Source: Pontiellaceae bacterium B12227 (GTDB lineage: Bacteria; Verrucomicrobiota; Kiritimatiellia; Kiritimatiellales; Pontiellaceae). Taken from it: a DNA stretch of 64,000 bases. The stretch lies in assembly GCA_029432775.1 (NCBI GenBank), contig JAROAZ010000008.1, positions 124,001 to 188,000 of the forward strand, read 5' to 3'. The notes below the pieces were generated by a model. It was not told where the DNA came from. It made no database searches and saw nothing but the letters and a program-made list of their open reading frames with translations. The translations under genes were made by a program, and so were the position numbers. Positions within the stretch are counted from its first letter, which is position 1, and each line of letters opens with the position of its first letter. Positions 26,557-35,599 of this stretch are shown here, piece after piece.

Positions 26557-27330
26557 TTATCCGCGCGCCACAGTCAACACATGTACCGACTGTGCCCCAC
26601 CCTGTTTCAGGGCTTTTGCGCATGCATTCACGGTTGCTCCCGTGGTCATCACATCATCCACCAACAGAACGTTTCGTTCGGCCAGCCGCTCATGTCTCCT
26701 CGATTCAAAAGCGTTGTTCACGTTACTAAGCCGCTGAGGTGCTGTCAAATTTGTTTGCGTACTCGTCGGCCGAATTCGACGAAGCAATCTTCGCCCGGAT
26801 TCACATCCGATTCGCCGGGCAAGCGCTCTGCTCAACAAGGCCGACTGGTTATAGCCCCGCTCCCGGCGGCGGACATGATGCAATGGAACCGGCAGTACAC
26901 AATCGAATTTCAAGTCTGAATATTCCGCCTGAAGGCAGCTCAGCAGCAACTCGGCCAGATCGGGTACCAACCAAAGCGCCTTTTCATACTTAAGCTGCCG
27001 TAGCGCTTCGCCCACAACGCCGTCATAGCGCGCGGCCGAACGGGCGCCCTCAAAAAACGGTTTTTCCGCAGAACAGGCATAACAGACAAATTCATGATCC
27101 ACGGAACCGGCGACCGGATCGCCGCACAGACGGCAGAACGGGGCCTCTATACGGGAAGCATCTGACCAGCAATCCCAGCAGATATATCGAAAGGCCCCGG
27201 GAGAAGAAACCCCGCATCCAACACAGTTGCGGGGATAGCACATATCCAGCACCGCACGCCCCGAACGGGCGAAAGCCTCTCGGTCAAAAGTCGAAAGTCT
27301 CTTTCTTCCTGACCTTTGGCCCTTAGACAT
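26557..27330 (-). CDS. comF: ComF-family phosphoribosyltransferase-like protein
   Basis: 257 residues from the ATG at 27328-27330; an inner ATG 29 codons on (MCYPRNCVGCG) is also possible. The N-terminal zinc-finger part has CVGCG...CWDC and CRLCGDPV...CYACS pairs. The C-terminal PRTase domain has the PRPP-site segment VLLVDDVMTTGATVNACA near residue 220. ComF proteins assist DNA uptake in Bacillus and Haemophilus, and homologues are widespread. It is 5 bp downstream of the SH3 gene and 15 bp upstream of accD. Together with dprA it is consistent with natural competence, but not proof. Confidence 0.88.
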   Translation of the reverse strand: MSKGQRSGRKRLSTFDREAFARSGRAVLDMCYPRNCVGCGVSSPGAFRYICWDCWSDASRIEAPFCRLCGDPVAGSVDHEFVCYACSAEKPFFEGARSAARYDGVVGEALRQLKYEKALWLVPDLAELLLSCLQAEYSDLKFDCVLPVPLHHVRRRERGYNQSALLSRALARRIGCESGRRLLRRIRPTSTQTNLTAPQRLSNVNNAFESRRHERLAERNVLLVDDVMTTGATVNACAKALKQGGAQSVHVLTVARG

Positions 27331-27335
27331 GCGAG

Positions 27336-28166
27336 CTAGTCCGCGATAATCGGATTCTTATTGATCGTTTTCGGCTGAATGATCGGCAGGTCCACATCCT
27401 TGGCCCAATAGATCGGCCCTTCAATCAGAAGCGAACGGTTCAGCAATTGCTCGAGCTGGCTTTCTTTTCCGCGAACCAGACAGATCGGCTCTTCAATCTC
27501 GCCGGCAATCAACACCAGCTTATAGAGCCCCGGATTTGCTCTGCGCAGCACACCGGGAATCCGATCCATCTTACCCTGCGGCTTGGAATCGTCCAGCACC
27601 AGCATCAGGGGCTGCTCCTCCGGTCTGGGCTCCACGACCACCTCTTCAACCACCGGCTTCTCAACTACAGGCTCTTCAACCACCGGTTCCGGAACGGGTT
27701 CGGGCTCAGGAACGACCACCGGCTCCGGCTTGGGCGGCTCGATGACTTCAACATAATCTGCACTGATCCAGACACGACTCCCGATCGGCGGAGCAATCTT
27801 CAGCCAGTCATTGAATTCTCCGCGCACAGTCAGAGCGTCGTCGCGTTCAACAATGGCCACCACATTATAGTTACGGCTCGGGCCGGAGCGAACATTCAGC
27901 TTTTTCGGCTGAACAATGCCTTCTTTGATAAATTCACCGGCCACCCAGAAGTTCAGGCTGTCGGGGGCCTGCACGGCAACCCAACCGTTGGTCTGCTCAA
28001 AATAGACCATTTCCTCGCCGCGCATGGCGCGGTCGAGCAGTTCGCCATCCAGGCTCGGTTTGGCCCGCAGGCTGACCCGGTCGCCGGTTACTTTGATTCT
28101 GGGAGCTTCGTTGGTTTGAGCAACCGCGAGGGAAGCGGAAGCCAGCAGCAGTACTAAAAATTTCAT
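27336..28166 (-). CDS. Secreted protein with two SH3-like domains
   Basis: 276 residues; ATG at 28164-28166 with GAGGATG upstream. Signal peptide MKFLVLLLASASLAVA. Two bacterial SH3-like units (about 22-80: VSLRAKPSLDGELLDRA...GWVAV; about 85-140: LNVRSGPSRNYNVVAIV...WLKI) are followed by a low-complexity segment of about 40 residues rich in Pro, Glu and Val. A C-terminal domain of ~90 residues with no recognised family follows (RANPGLYKLVLIAGEIEEPICLVRG). SH3b domains typically bind cell-wall peptides, so a periplasmic or envelope role is likely. It lies between tatD and comF in a tightly packed run. Confidence 0.82.
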   Translation of the reverse strand: MKFLVLLLASASLAVAQTNEAPRIKVTGDRVSLRAKPSLDGELLDRAMRGEEMVYFEQTNGWVAVQAPDSLNFWVAGEFIKEGIVQPKKLNVRSGPSRNYNVVAIVERDDALTVRGEFNDWLKIAPPIGSRVWISADYVEVIEPPKPEPVVVPEPEPVPEPVVEEPVVEKPVVEEVVVEPRPEEQPLMLVLDDSKPQGKMDRIPGVLRRANPGLYKLVLIAGEIEEPICLVRGKESQLEQLLNRSLLIEGPIYWAKDVDLPIIQPKTINKNPIIAD

Positions 28167-28184
28167 TTACATCCTCAAAATGGA

Positions 28185-28961
28185 TTAGAGCGCAAAAAGG
28201 GCGCGCGCATTCGTTGCGGTTAAATTCGCAATAGATTCTAGCGAACAACCCTTCAGTTCCGCAAGCCGATTAGCAGTATGAACCACATAAGCCGGCTCAC
28301 AGCGGTTTCCACGCATCGGCACCGGAGCCAGATAGGGCGAGTCGGTTTCTATTAATAGACGATCGCCCGGCACATATTGAACCACCTCGCGCAGCGGATC
28401 GGCGTTGGCAAAAGTGACAATGCCGCTGAAGCTGACCATGAGCCCCAGATCAAGCACCTGCCGGGCAAATGCGGTATCGCGCGTAAAACAGTGGAGCACT
28501 CCGCAGCGGCCTTCCTCCCCTTTCCAGGCATTGGAAAAATCTTTCAGAATGGCCACCGTGTCCTCATCGGCATCGCGGCTATGCACCACCACCGGCTTTT
28601 CAAACTCCACCGCCAGCGCCAAGTTTTCGTTAAAGAGCTTTTGCTGCTCTGTGGCGGTATCAGCCGTGTAATAGTAGTCCAGTCCGGTTTCGCCCACCGC
28701 CTTCACCAGAGGATTCGCCACAAACTCGCCGAGTTCGACAAGATCATACCCTTCTGCGGCAAGGTCCCGGTCGTAGCCGGCGCAGCCGAAAATGCGCCCC
28801 GGATATTCCTCAGCCAGCTTCAGTGAAAGTGCATTGGCTTCGGCCGATCCGCCAATTGCAATCATTTCGTGAACCTGAGCCTCTTTTGCAGCTGCCAGAA
28901 TGTCTTCAAAGGTGCCGTCCTTTACAAAACGGTCAAAGTGTACATGGGAATCAATAAACAT
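28185..28961 (-). CDS. tatD: TatD-family metal-dependent hydrolase/DNase
   Basis: 258 residues, typical length. TIM-barrel amidohydrolase-fold nuclease. Metal ligands visible: DSHVHFD at residues 4-10, GETGLDYYY near 92 (Glu), VVHSRDADED near 127 (His), LHCFT near 152 (His) and IETDSPYLAP near 203 (Asp). The ATG at 28959-28961 has no clear ribosome site. It is the first gene of a minus-strand run, divergent from fusA across 217 bp that must hold both promoters. A palindrome copy lies at 28522. Confidence 0.92.
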   Translation of the reverse strand: MFIDSHVHFDRFVKDGTFEDILAAAKEAQVHEMIAIGGSAEANALSLKLAEEYPGRIFGCAGYDRDLAAEGYDLVELGEFVANPLVKAVGETGLDYYYTADTATEQQKLFNENLALAVEFEKPVVVHSRDADEDTVAILKDFSNAWKGEEGRCGVLHCFTRDTAFARQVLDLGLMVSFSGIVTFANADPLREVVQYVPGDRLLIETDSPYLAPVPMRGNRCEPAYVVHTANRLAELKGCSLESIANLTATNARALFAL

Positions 28962-29178
28962 AATGCGCGGCAGTAAACGAAACTATCGGCATGCGGGCGA
29001 GAATTATTCCGATAAAATGCGTATTTACCGGAACACCAACTTTTAACGAATTATACCTTGAAGATGACCCGTACAGGAGGCATATTGTCGCGCCTTTATA
29101 GGAATAAAGAAAATTTACGCATACAAATGGCTCCGCAGGGCGGCGCTGCGCAGTTGTAATTATTAACGAGGTAAAACA

Positions 29179-31263
29179 ATGGCTAGAACAGTCCCTTTGA
29201 AGAATGTCCGAAATATCGGCATCATGGCGCATATTGACGCCGGTAAGACTACTGTATCCGAACGCATTCTGTACTACACAGGCCGTTCGCATAAGATCGG
29301 TGAAGTACATGATGGTGCGGCCACCATGGACTGGATGGAGCAGGAACAGGAACGTGGTATCACCATTACTTCCGCTGCGACCACCTGTATGTGGAAAGAC
29401 CACATGATCTCGATCATCGACACTCCCGGCCACGTGGACTTCACGATGGAAGTGGAACGTGCCCTTCGTGTACTCGACGGTGCGATTGCGCTGTACTGCG
29501 CGGTTGGCGGCGTTCAGCCTCAGTCCGAAACCGTTTGGCATCAGTCCGAACGTTATGAAGTGCCGAAGATTGCTTTCGTAAACAAAATGGACCGTATCGG
29601 TGCAGACTTCTATGCCGTGGTTGACGGAATTCAGGACATGCTCGGAGCAAACGCCGTTCCGGTTGTGATTCCGATCGGCGCCTCCGATGACTTCAAAGGT
29701 GTTATCGACCTGATCACTATGAAAGCCCTCATCTTCAATGAAGATGCCAAAGGTGCTGAGTGGGACGAAATCGACGTTCCGGACGATCTGCTCGAGAACG
29801 CAAAAAACTGGCGCAACAACCTCGTTGAAAAATGTGCCGAAATGGACGAAGAGCTGCTCGAAAAATATTTCGAAGAAGGCGACCTGACCGAAGACGAAAT
29901 CTGGACCATCCTGCGTAAAGCCACCTGTGCCCGTCAGGTTGTTCCGGTATACTGCGGATCTGCATTCAAGAACAAAGGTGTTCAGCAGGTTCTCGACGGC
30001 GTCATCAAGATTCTTCCTGCGCCGAACGAAATTCCGCCGATCATCTGCACCAAAAACCCGGAAAACCAGCGCAAAGTAGACGACAACGAAGTCTTCTCCG
30101 CACTGGCCTTCAAAATCATGTCCGACAAACACATGGGTAAACTGACTTACCTGCGTATTTACTCAGGAACCATGACTGCCGGCACCAACATCTGGAACTC
30201 TTCGCAACAGAAGAAACAGCGTATCGGCCGTCTGCTCCGCATGCACTCCAACCGCCAGGAAGCCATCGACGTGGCTGTGGCCGGTGACATTGTTGCCGTG
30301 GCCGGTCTTTCCGAAACAAAAACCGGTGATACCCTGTGCGATAAGGACAACGAAATTTTCCTCGAGTCCATGGACTTCCCGGCACCGGTTATCTCGATTT
30401 CCATCAAGCCGGAATCTAATGCCGACAACGAAAAGCTTGGCGACGCCCTGCATCGTCTGGCCGACGAAGACCCGACCTTCACCGTGGCCTTCGACCACGA
30501 AACCAGCGAAACCATCATCGCCGGCATGGGCGAGCTTCACCTCGAAATCATCGTGGACCGCCTGAAGCGCGAATTCGGTGTTGTTGCTGAAGTCGGTCGT
30601 CCGGAAGTGGCGTACCGCGAAACTGCAACCTCCCCGGCGGATGGTTCCTACAAGCACTCCAAGCAGTCCGGTGGTCGCGGTCAGTATGGTCACGTGGTCA
30701 TGTCTGTTGAGCCAGGCAAACCGGGCGACGGCTTCGAGTTCGAAAACAAGGTTGTGGGTGGACGTATTCCTTCCGAATACATCCCGTCCGTTGAAAAAGG
30801 TATCATCCAGGCACTGGAAGCCGGTCCGTTTGCCGGTTACCCGGTTGTGGACATGAAAGCCACGCTGCTTGACGGTTCCTATCACGATGTTGACTCCTCC
30901 GACTTTGCCTTTCAGATTGCCGGTCGTCAGGGCTTCAAGGAACTCTTCATGCAGGGTAACCCGCAGCTGCTCGAGCCGATCATGGCCATCGAGATCACAA
31001 CTCCGGAAGAATTCATGGGGCCATGTAACTCTACCATCGCTCAGCGTCGTGGACGTATTGAGTCCATGGATGAGCGTGGCGGAATGAAGATTGTTAAGGG
31101 ATTTGTACCGCTGAGCGAAATGTTCGGCTACTCCAACACAATCCGCTCCCTCACTCAGGGCCGCGCGTCCTTCTCCATGACGTTCGAACACTACGAAGCC
31201 GTTCCGATCAACATCGCGAACGAAGTCGTTGAGAAACGTCGCGCCGAAGGCAAAATCAAGTAA
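29179..31263 (+). CDS. fusA: Elongation factor G
   Basis: 694 residues, full length. Translocation GTPase. G1 AHIDAGKTT near residue 18, G2 RGITIT near 62, G3 DTPGHVDF near 85, G4 NKMD near 138 and G5 GSAFKNKG near 262. Domains II-V follow, with GMGELHLEI near 450 and [10 protein letters not shown] near 500. The start ATG has GAGGT 10 nt upstream. Codon use is strongly biased, as expected for a highly expressed gene, which produces long spurious antisense frames. It stands alone with its own terminator rather than in the usual str operon. Confidence 0.98.
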   Translation: MARTVPLKNVRNIGIMAHIDAGKTTVSERILYYTGRSHKIGEVHDGAATMDWMEQEQERGITITSAATTCMWKDHMISIIDTPGHVDFTMEVERALRVLDGAIALYCAVGGVQPQSETVWHQSERYEVPKIAFVNKMDRIGADFYAVVDGIQDMLGANAVPVVIPIGASDDFKGVIDLITMKALIFNEDAKGAEWDEIDVPDDLLENAKNWRNNLVEKCAEMDEELLEKYFEEGDLTEDEIWTILRKATCARQVVPVYCGSAFKNKGVQQVLDGVIKILPAPNEIPPIICTKNPENQRKVDDNEVFSALAFKIMSDKHMGKLTYLRIYSGTMTAGTNIWNSSQQKKQRIGRLLRMHSNRQEAIDVAVAGDIVAVAGLSETKTGDTLCDKDNEIFLESMDFPAPVISISIKPESNADNEKLGDALHRLADEDPTFTVAFDHETSETIIAGMGELHLEIIVDRLKREFGVVAEVGRPEVAYRETATSPADGSYKHSKQSGGRGQYGHVVMSVEPGKPGDGFEFENKVVGGRIPSEYIPSVEKGIIQALEAGPFAGYPVVDMKATLLDGSYHDVDSSDFAFQIAGRQGFKELFMQGNPQLLEPIMAIEITTPEEFMGPCNSTIAQRRGRIESMDERGGMKIVKGFVPLSEMFGYSNTIRSLTQGRASFSMTFEHYEAVPINIANEVVEKRRAEGKIK

Positions 31264-31282
31264 GCATCGCTTATTCGATTGC

Positions 31283-31314
31283 AAAAGGTCGTCCTCCGGG
31301 GCGGCCTTTTTTAT
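31283..31314 (+). terminator. fusA terminator
   Basis: AAAAGGTCG-TCC pairs with GG-GGCGGCCTTTT, followed by TTTATTT; 20 bp after the fusA stop. Confidence 0.88.
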
Positions 31315-31490
31315 TTAAAAACCTCAATAAAAACCGGTTTTTAAAAATAAACTCAAAAAAAAGCATCTTTTGAGTAACGATCACAATAAAGCCTACGTAT
31401 TACATGATAGAACCCAACAATTTCATATGCGGCGGTAACCCAAGTGAACCCAAACTCATTCACCGCCCTACTCCGAGAGAGCCTCGCCCT

Positions 31491-31511
31491 AACCCAGCGG
31501 GGTTTCTTTTT
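31491..31511 (+). terminator. Second terminator-like hairpin before gspE
   Basis: AACCC-AGCG-GGGTT with a T-rich tail (TCTTTTT). It stands in a 330-bp gap (31264-31592) with no recognised gene; the GC-rich stretch 31430-31490 has potential CGGCGGT/ACCGCC pairing and might be a leader RNA. Confidence 0.5.
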
Positions 31512-31569
31512 GCCCACACACCGCGAACACCCCGCTGATTGACACTATCGGCTCCCTATGAGACCTTTT

Positions 31570-31584
31570 TTCCAACTATTGGAA
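31570..31584. repeat. Dispersed palindrome copy at gspE ribosome site
   Basis: TTCCA-ACTAT-TGGAA; the right arm supplies the GGAAG that serves as the probable ribosome site of the GTG-started gspE at 31593. Confidence 0.75.
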
Positions 31585-31592
31585 GTTTTGCC

Positions 31593-33248
31593 GTGAACAA
31601 TACTCTCATCGCCGAAATCATAAAAAATGAAGTCAGCCCTATGGAGCTCGACGCCGCGGTTTCCGATGCAGGCCGTTCTGAAAACACCCTGCTCGATGTA
31701 CTCGCGGACCTGGGGCACGATAAAGCGCGCCTTTTCGGATGCATCGCCACCCATTTCGGCATGGAAACCGCTGAGCTGCATGCCGGCTTCCCCGCCGCCT
31801 CGAATGCGCACCTGCTCGATGCCGAAACGGCCCGGCGCTACCGCATTGTTCCACTGCAGAAAAATGAATTTGCTTTTGGCGATCCGGCCGACATCGAAAC
31901 ACTCGATACCCTGCGCTATCTCTTTAAGGAGCCCATCCAGCTAAAAGCCGCGCTCCCCGAACAGATCAGCGCCGCCATGGAACGGCTCTATCCATCGGTC
32001 GACGGCGATGCCGAAACCATCATCGGCCAGATGGGCGATGATGAAAAACTTCAGTTTGAGAAGGAAGATGTCGCCCTCACCCTGAACGACGACAGCGAAG
32101 AACCAATTATTAAACTGGTGAACCTGCTGATTCTCGAAGGCTTTAAGCAACGGGCATCTGATATCCATCTGGAACCCCTTTCCACGCAGTTCCGTGTGCG
32201 CTACCGGATCGACGGTGCCCTGCGCGAAGTGGAAGGCCCGCCGCGCCGCCTGCACCCCTCCGTGATCAGCCGGCTGAAGATCATGGCCGGCATGAAGATT
32301 TCTGAAAAGCGCCTACCACAGGATGGACGCATTGAAATCCGGGTGACCGGCCGCGACCTCGACCTGCGCGTTTCGTCAATTCCATCGAATCACGGCGAAA
32401 GCATCGTGATGCGTATTCTGGATAAACAGAATCTGACGCTCGGACTTCCAAACCTTGGATTCCACGAGGACGACCAGAAAACCTTTCAGCGGCTGATCCA
32501 GTATCCAGACGGCATTCTGCTCATTACCGGTCCCACCGGTTCGGGCAAAACCACTTCGCTCTACGCCTGCCTTAACGAACTGAATAAACCGGATCGCAAA
32601 ATTATTACGGTGGAAGATCCGGTGGAATATCAGCTCAGCGGGATTAATCAGGTACATGTGCGCGCCGACATCGGCCTGACCTTCAGCGCCGCTCTGCGTT
32701 CCATGCTGCGCCAGGCCCCGAACATCATCATGATCGGCGAAATCCGCGACCGGGAAACCGCCGAGATTGCCGTGAATGCCGCCCTCACCGGCCATCTGGT
32801 GCTGAGCACCCTGCACACAAACGACGCACCCAGTGCCGTCACCCGCCTGGCAGACATCGGCGTAAAACCCTTTCTCGTCTCCTCATCGGTGCGCGGCATC
32901 ATGGCGCAACGGCTCGTCAGGACGATCTGCAAGCACTGCAAAAAACCGCACCCACCGACTGCAGCCGAACAAAACCTCGTCGGCATGGTTTCCAATGTCT
33001 GGGAAGGCGATGGTTGCGCGGCGTGCGGTCACACCGGCTATCTGGGCCGCAAAGGCATCTTCGAGCTGATGAACGTGAACGATGATCTGCGACAGATGAT
33101 CTACAACGGCGCCAGCTCCACCGAACTGCGTGCCTCCGCCCGCGCACTCGGCATGCGAACGCTCCGCGAAGACGGCCTGCGGAAAGTCGCCGACGGCATC
33201 ACCACTGTTAACGAAGTCCTGCGTGTAACCATGAGGGACAAAAGCTGA
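31593..33248 (+). CDS. gspE: GspE/PilB-type secretion ATPase, first of tandem pair
   Basis: 551 residues from GTG at 31593-31595, chosen because GGAAG lies 8 nt upstream; no ATG fits. Hexameric ATPase powering type II secretion or type IV pilus extension. A GspE N-domain of ~150 residues is followed by SDIHLEP near 200, the P-loop GPTGSGKTT near 315, the Walker B region NIIMIGEIRD near 380, and LSTLHTND. A zinc site CKHCKKP...CAACGHTG near 450-480 completes the family pattern. The usual QDPD before Walker B is QAPN. It is followed 2 bp later by a second, related ATPase (33251), an uncommon arrangement. Confidence 0.92.
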   Translation: MNNTLIAEIIKNEVSPMELDAAVSDAGRSENTLLDVLADLGHDKARLFGCIATHFGMETAELHAGFPAASNAHLLDAETARRYRIVPLQKNEFAFGDPADIETLDTLRYLFKEPIQLKAALPEQISAAMERLYPSVDGDAETIIGQMGDDEKLQFEKEDVALTLNDDSEEPIIKLVNLLILEGFKQRASDIHLEPLSTQFRVRYRIDGALREVEGPPRRLHPSVISRLKIMAGMKISEKRLPQDGRIEIRVTGRDLDLRVSSIPSNHGESIVMRILDKQNLTLGLPNLGFHEDDQKTFQRLIQYPDGILLITGPTGSGKTTSLYACLNELNKPDRKIITVEDPVEYQLSGINQVHVRADIGLTFSAALRSMLRQAPNIIMIGEIRDRETAEIAVNAALTGHLVLSTLHTNDAPSAVTRLADIGVKPFLVSSSVRGIMAQRLVRTICKHCKKPHPPTAAEQNLVGMVSNVWEGDGCAACGHTGYLGRKGIFELMNVNDDLRQMIYNGASSTELRASARALGMRTLREDGLRKVADGITTVNEVLRVTMRDKS

Positions 33249-33250
33249 CC

Positions 33251-34945
33251 ATGACCCATCCCTTTCTATCTGAATTGGTTAAAAACCGCATCATTTCCAC
33301 CGATCAGGCGGACGCGATCCACGAAGAGCATCTTGCGCAGGGAAAAAACGTCCGGGATATCATCATCGAACAGAACTATCTGGACGAAGCGGCCTATCTG
33401 ACCGAAGTCGCCCGGGTTCTGGAAACCGAACGGATCGACCTTTCCGCCGCACGGATTCCTCCAACCATTGGAACCGCTGTGCCGGCGGGCATTGCCCGGA
33501 TGTATGCCGCGGCACCGGTCCGGATCGATGGCAATGCCGTTGTTTTTGCTGTCTACGACTGGCCCACTCCGGCCGTCACGGATGACATTGCGTTCATCCT
33601 CTCCAAACGTGTTGATTATGTGGTTGCAACAAAAGAGGCGGTCGAAGCGGCCATTCTGAAACTCTACGGCGAGGAGAGCGACTCGATCAACGAACTGCTA
33701 TCCGAACTCGGGTCCGATCTGGAAAAAGCGGGCGATCTGGTGCACCTGGGCGATCATGCCGACCTGGAAGATATCGAGCATGCAGCGAGCGCCACTCCGG
33801 TGATCCGGTTTGTGAATTTAGTGCTCTATCAGGCCGTGCGGGACCGGGCATCCGACATTCATTTTGAACCTTTTGAAAATGAATTCAAAATCCGCTACCG
33901 GATCGATGGCGCCCTCTTTGAAATGGCCCCGCCTCCGAAAAACCTGGCGCTCCCGATTATTTCGCGCGTCAAAGTGATCTCCGGATTGGACATTGCTGAA
34001 TCCCGCCTGCCTCAGGATGGCCGGATTCAACTGAACGTAGGCGGACGCTCCATCGACTTCCGCGTCTCCACCCTGCCCACCCAGTTCGGCGAAAGTGTGG
34101 TGCTCCGCGTGCTCGACCGCTCGAATGTGCAGCTCGATATTGAAAACATCGGCTTTCCCGAAGATATTAAGGAATACTTTCTCGAAGACATCCGGAAACC
34201 GAACGGTATTGTGATCGTCACCGGCCCGACCGGATCGGGTAAAACCACCACGCTGTATGCCGCGCTGCAGCAGATCAACAACATCGAAACCAAAATCCTG
34301 ACCGCAGAGGATCCGGTGGAATATGATGTGGAAGGCATCATCCAGCTGCCGGTCCGAGAAAATATCGGGCTCACGTTTTCATCGGCCCTGCGTTCGTTCC
34401 TGCGTCAGGACCCGGATGTGATCATGGTCGGTGAAATCCGCGACCTCGATACGGCCCAGATTTCGATCCAGGCCTCGCTCACCGGCCACCTCGTATTCAG
34501 CACCCTGCACACCAATGATGCACCGGGAGCCATTACCCGGCTGATCGACATGGATGTGGAGCCCTACCTGATTGCATCCACGCTCGAAGCTGTCATGGGC
34601 CAACGACTCCTCCGCACCATCTGCCCGGCATGCAGGAAGGCCTACACCCCCGGCGACGATATGCTCCAGCTCCTGGAACTCGACCGCAGCCAGATCGGCA
34701 GCCAACCTTTTTATCGCGGCGAAGGCTGCGAGGCCTGCGGCCACAGTGGCTATGCCGGGCGGCGGGCGATCTTCGAATACCTTCCGATCACCGATACGCT
34801 GCGCGCGGCCATCATTGAAAAGCAACCCACCCTGGCCCTGCGCAATATCGCCGTTGAATCGGGCATGCGCACGCTGCGGGAGGACGGCATCCGCTGCATT
34901 CTCGATGGATACACAACGGTTGAGGAAGTGGTGCAGTACACATGA
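33251..34945 (+). CDS. GspE/PilB-type secretion ATPase, second of tandem pair
   Basis: 564 residues; ATG two bases after the previous stop. N-terminal GspE domain (~1-150), SDIHFEP near 200, P-loop GPTGSGKTTT near 325, Walker B DVIMVGEIRD near 392, LHTNDAPGA, and a four-Cys zinc site CPACRKA...CEACGHSG. It keeps every hallmark, so both ATPases look active. One may drive pseudopilus or secretion assembly and the other a pilus motor, or they may form a hetero-oligomer; sequence does not tell. The stop overlaps the start of the next gene (ATGA). A gspF gene follows. Confidence 0.92.
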   Translation: MTHPFLSELVKNRIISTDQADAIHEEHLAQGKNVRDIIIEQNYLDEAAYLTEVARVLETERIDLSAARIPPTIGTAVPAGIARMYAAAPVRIDGNAVVFAVYDWPTPAVTDDIAFILSKRVDYVVATKEAVEAAILKLYGEESDSINELLSELGSDLEKAGDLVHLGDHADLEDIEHAASATPVIRFVNLVLYQAVRDRASDIHFEPFENEFKIRYRIDGALFEMAPPPKNLALPIISRVKVISGLDIAESRLPQDGRIQLNVGGRSIDFRVSTLPTQFGESVVLRVLDRSNVQLDIENIGFPEDIKEYFLEDIRKPNGIVIVTGPTGSGKTTTLYAALQQINNIETKILTAEDPVEYDVEGIIQLPVRENIGLTFSSALRSFLRQDPDVIMVGEIRDLDTAQISIQASLTGHLVFSTLHTNDAPGAITRLIDMDVEPYLIASTLEAVMGQRLLRTICPACRKAYTPGDDMLQLLELDRSQIGSQPFYRGEGCEACGHSGYAGRRAIFEYLPITDTLRAAIIEKQPTLALRNIAVESGMRTLREDGIRCILDGYTTVEEVVQYT

Positions 34946-35532
34946 CCAAATGGATCTTCACCTTTATCTGCATGGTCGGGTTTGTTCTGCTCATGACCAA
35001 TAAAAAGATGGAAATGAAAACCATCTTCAATGACTACCAATATTGTAAAGGCCCCTGGAATAAAGAACTGCACGTGGACCGTGCCCGGGAGATTATGAGG
35101 CCACGGCTGATCCCCTACATTCTCGAGATCTACACCTCCGGGCAGGACATCGAATTTGCCGAAGCCATGATCGATGCATGCGACAGCCAGAAAGGAACCG
35201 ATTATCTCTGGGAAATCGCATTGGATGATGAAACGCCCCAACTGACCCGCACCATCTGTCTGGCCCACCTGCTCAACCGCGACCAGCTCCGCGCCTGGAC
35301 GGAAATCACTGAAGAAGATATCGAATCCATCAACACCTCTATGCCCGCCCACGTGGTTCACTGGAAACACCTGCTGGTTAAATACCTCGGACTCACCCAC
35401 GCCTATTTAAACAAAGACACCTTTCCCGAGCGTCACAAATTTAAAGCAGCCATGCGAAAATGCATTCAGCAGTACTCCGTGCAAGAGGAATACCGTAAGA
35501 AAATCACCGAATCGCAGATTCCTTCTGAATAA
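34942..35532 (+). CDS. Membrane-anchored protein of unknown function in secretion operon
   Basis: 196 residues. The ATG overlaps the TGA of the upstream ATPase gene. Residues 4-19 form a single hydrophobic segment (WIFTFICMVGFVLLM), followed by a short basic stretch and a soluble, mostly helical domain with YCKGPWNKELHVDRAREIMR, HEAT-like helical repeats (YILEIYTSGQDIEFAEAMIDAC, LWEIALDDETPQLTRTICLAHLL) and a Lys-rich end. I recognise no family. Its tight coupling between gspE-type and gspF-type genes suggests a function in the same machine, for example as an inner-membrane assembly factor; this is inference. Confidence 0.72.
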   Translation: MTKWIFTFICMVGFVLLMTNKKMEMKTIFNDYQYCKGPWNKELHVDRAREIMRPRLIPYILEIYTSGQDIEFAEAMIDACDSQKGTDYLWEIALDDETPQLTRTICLAHLLNRDQLRAWTEITEEDIESINTSMPAHVVHWKHLLVKYLGLTHAYLNKDTFPERHKFKAAMRKCIQQYSVQEEYRKKITESQIPSE

Positions 35533-35599
35533 CCTTTCCCTCGCAAGACAGAATTAAATCCTGCTACAATCAGCCTATTAAATAAGCGGATATAAAAAA

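Noticed and set aside
28951-31284. Long minus-strand open frames (about 393 and 373 codons) opposite fusA
   Set aside because: They mirror the strong codon bias of fusA, have no ribosome sites and no recognisable domains.
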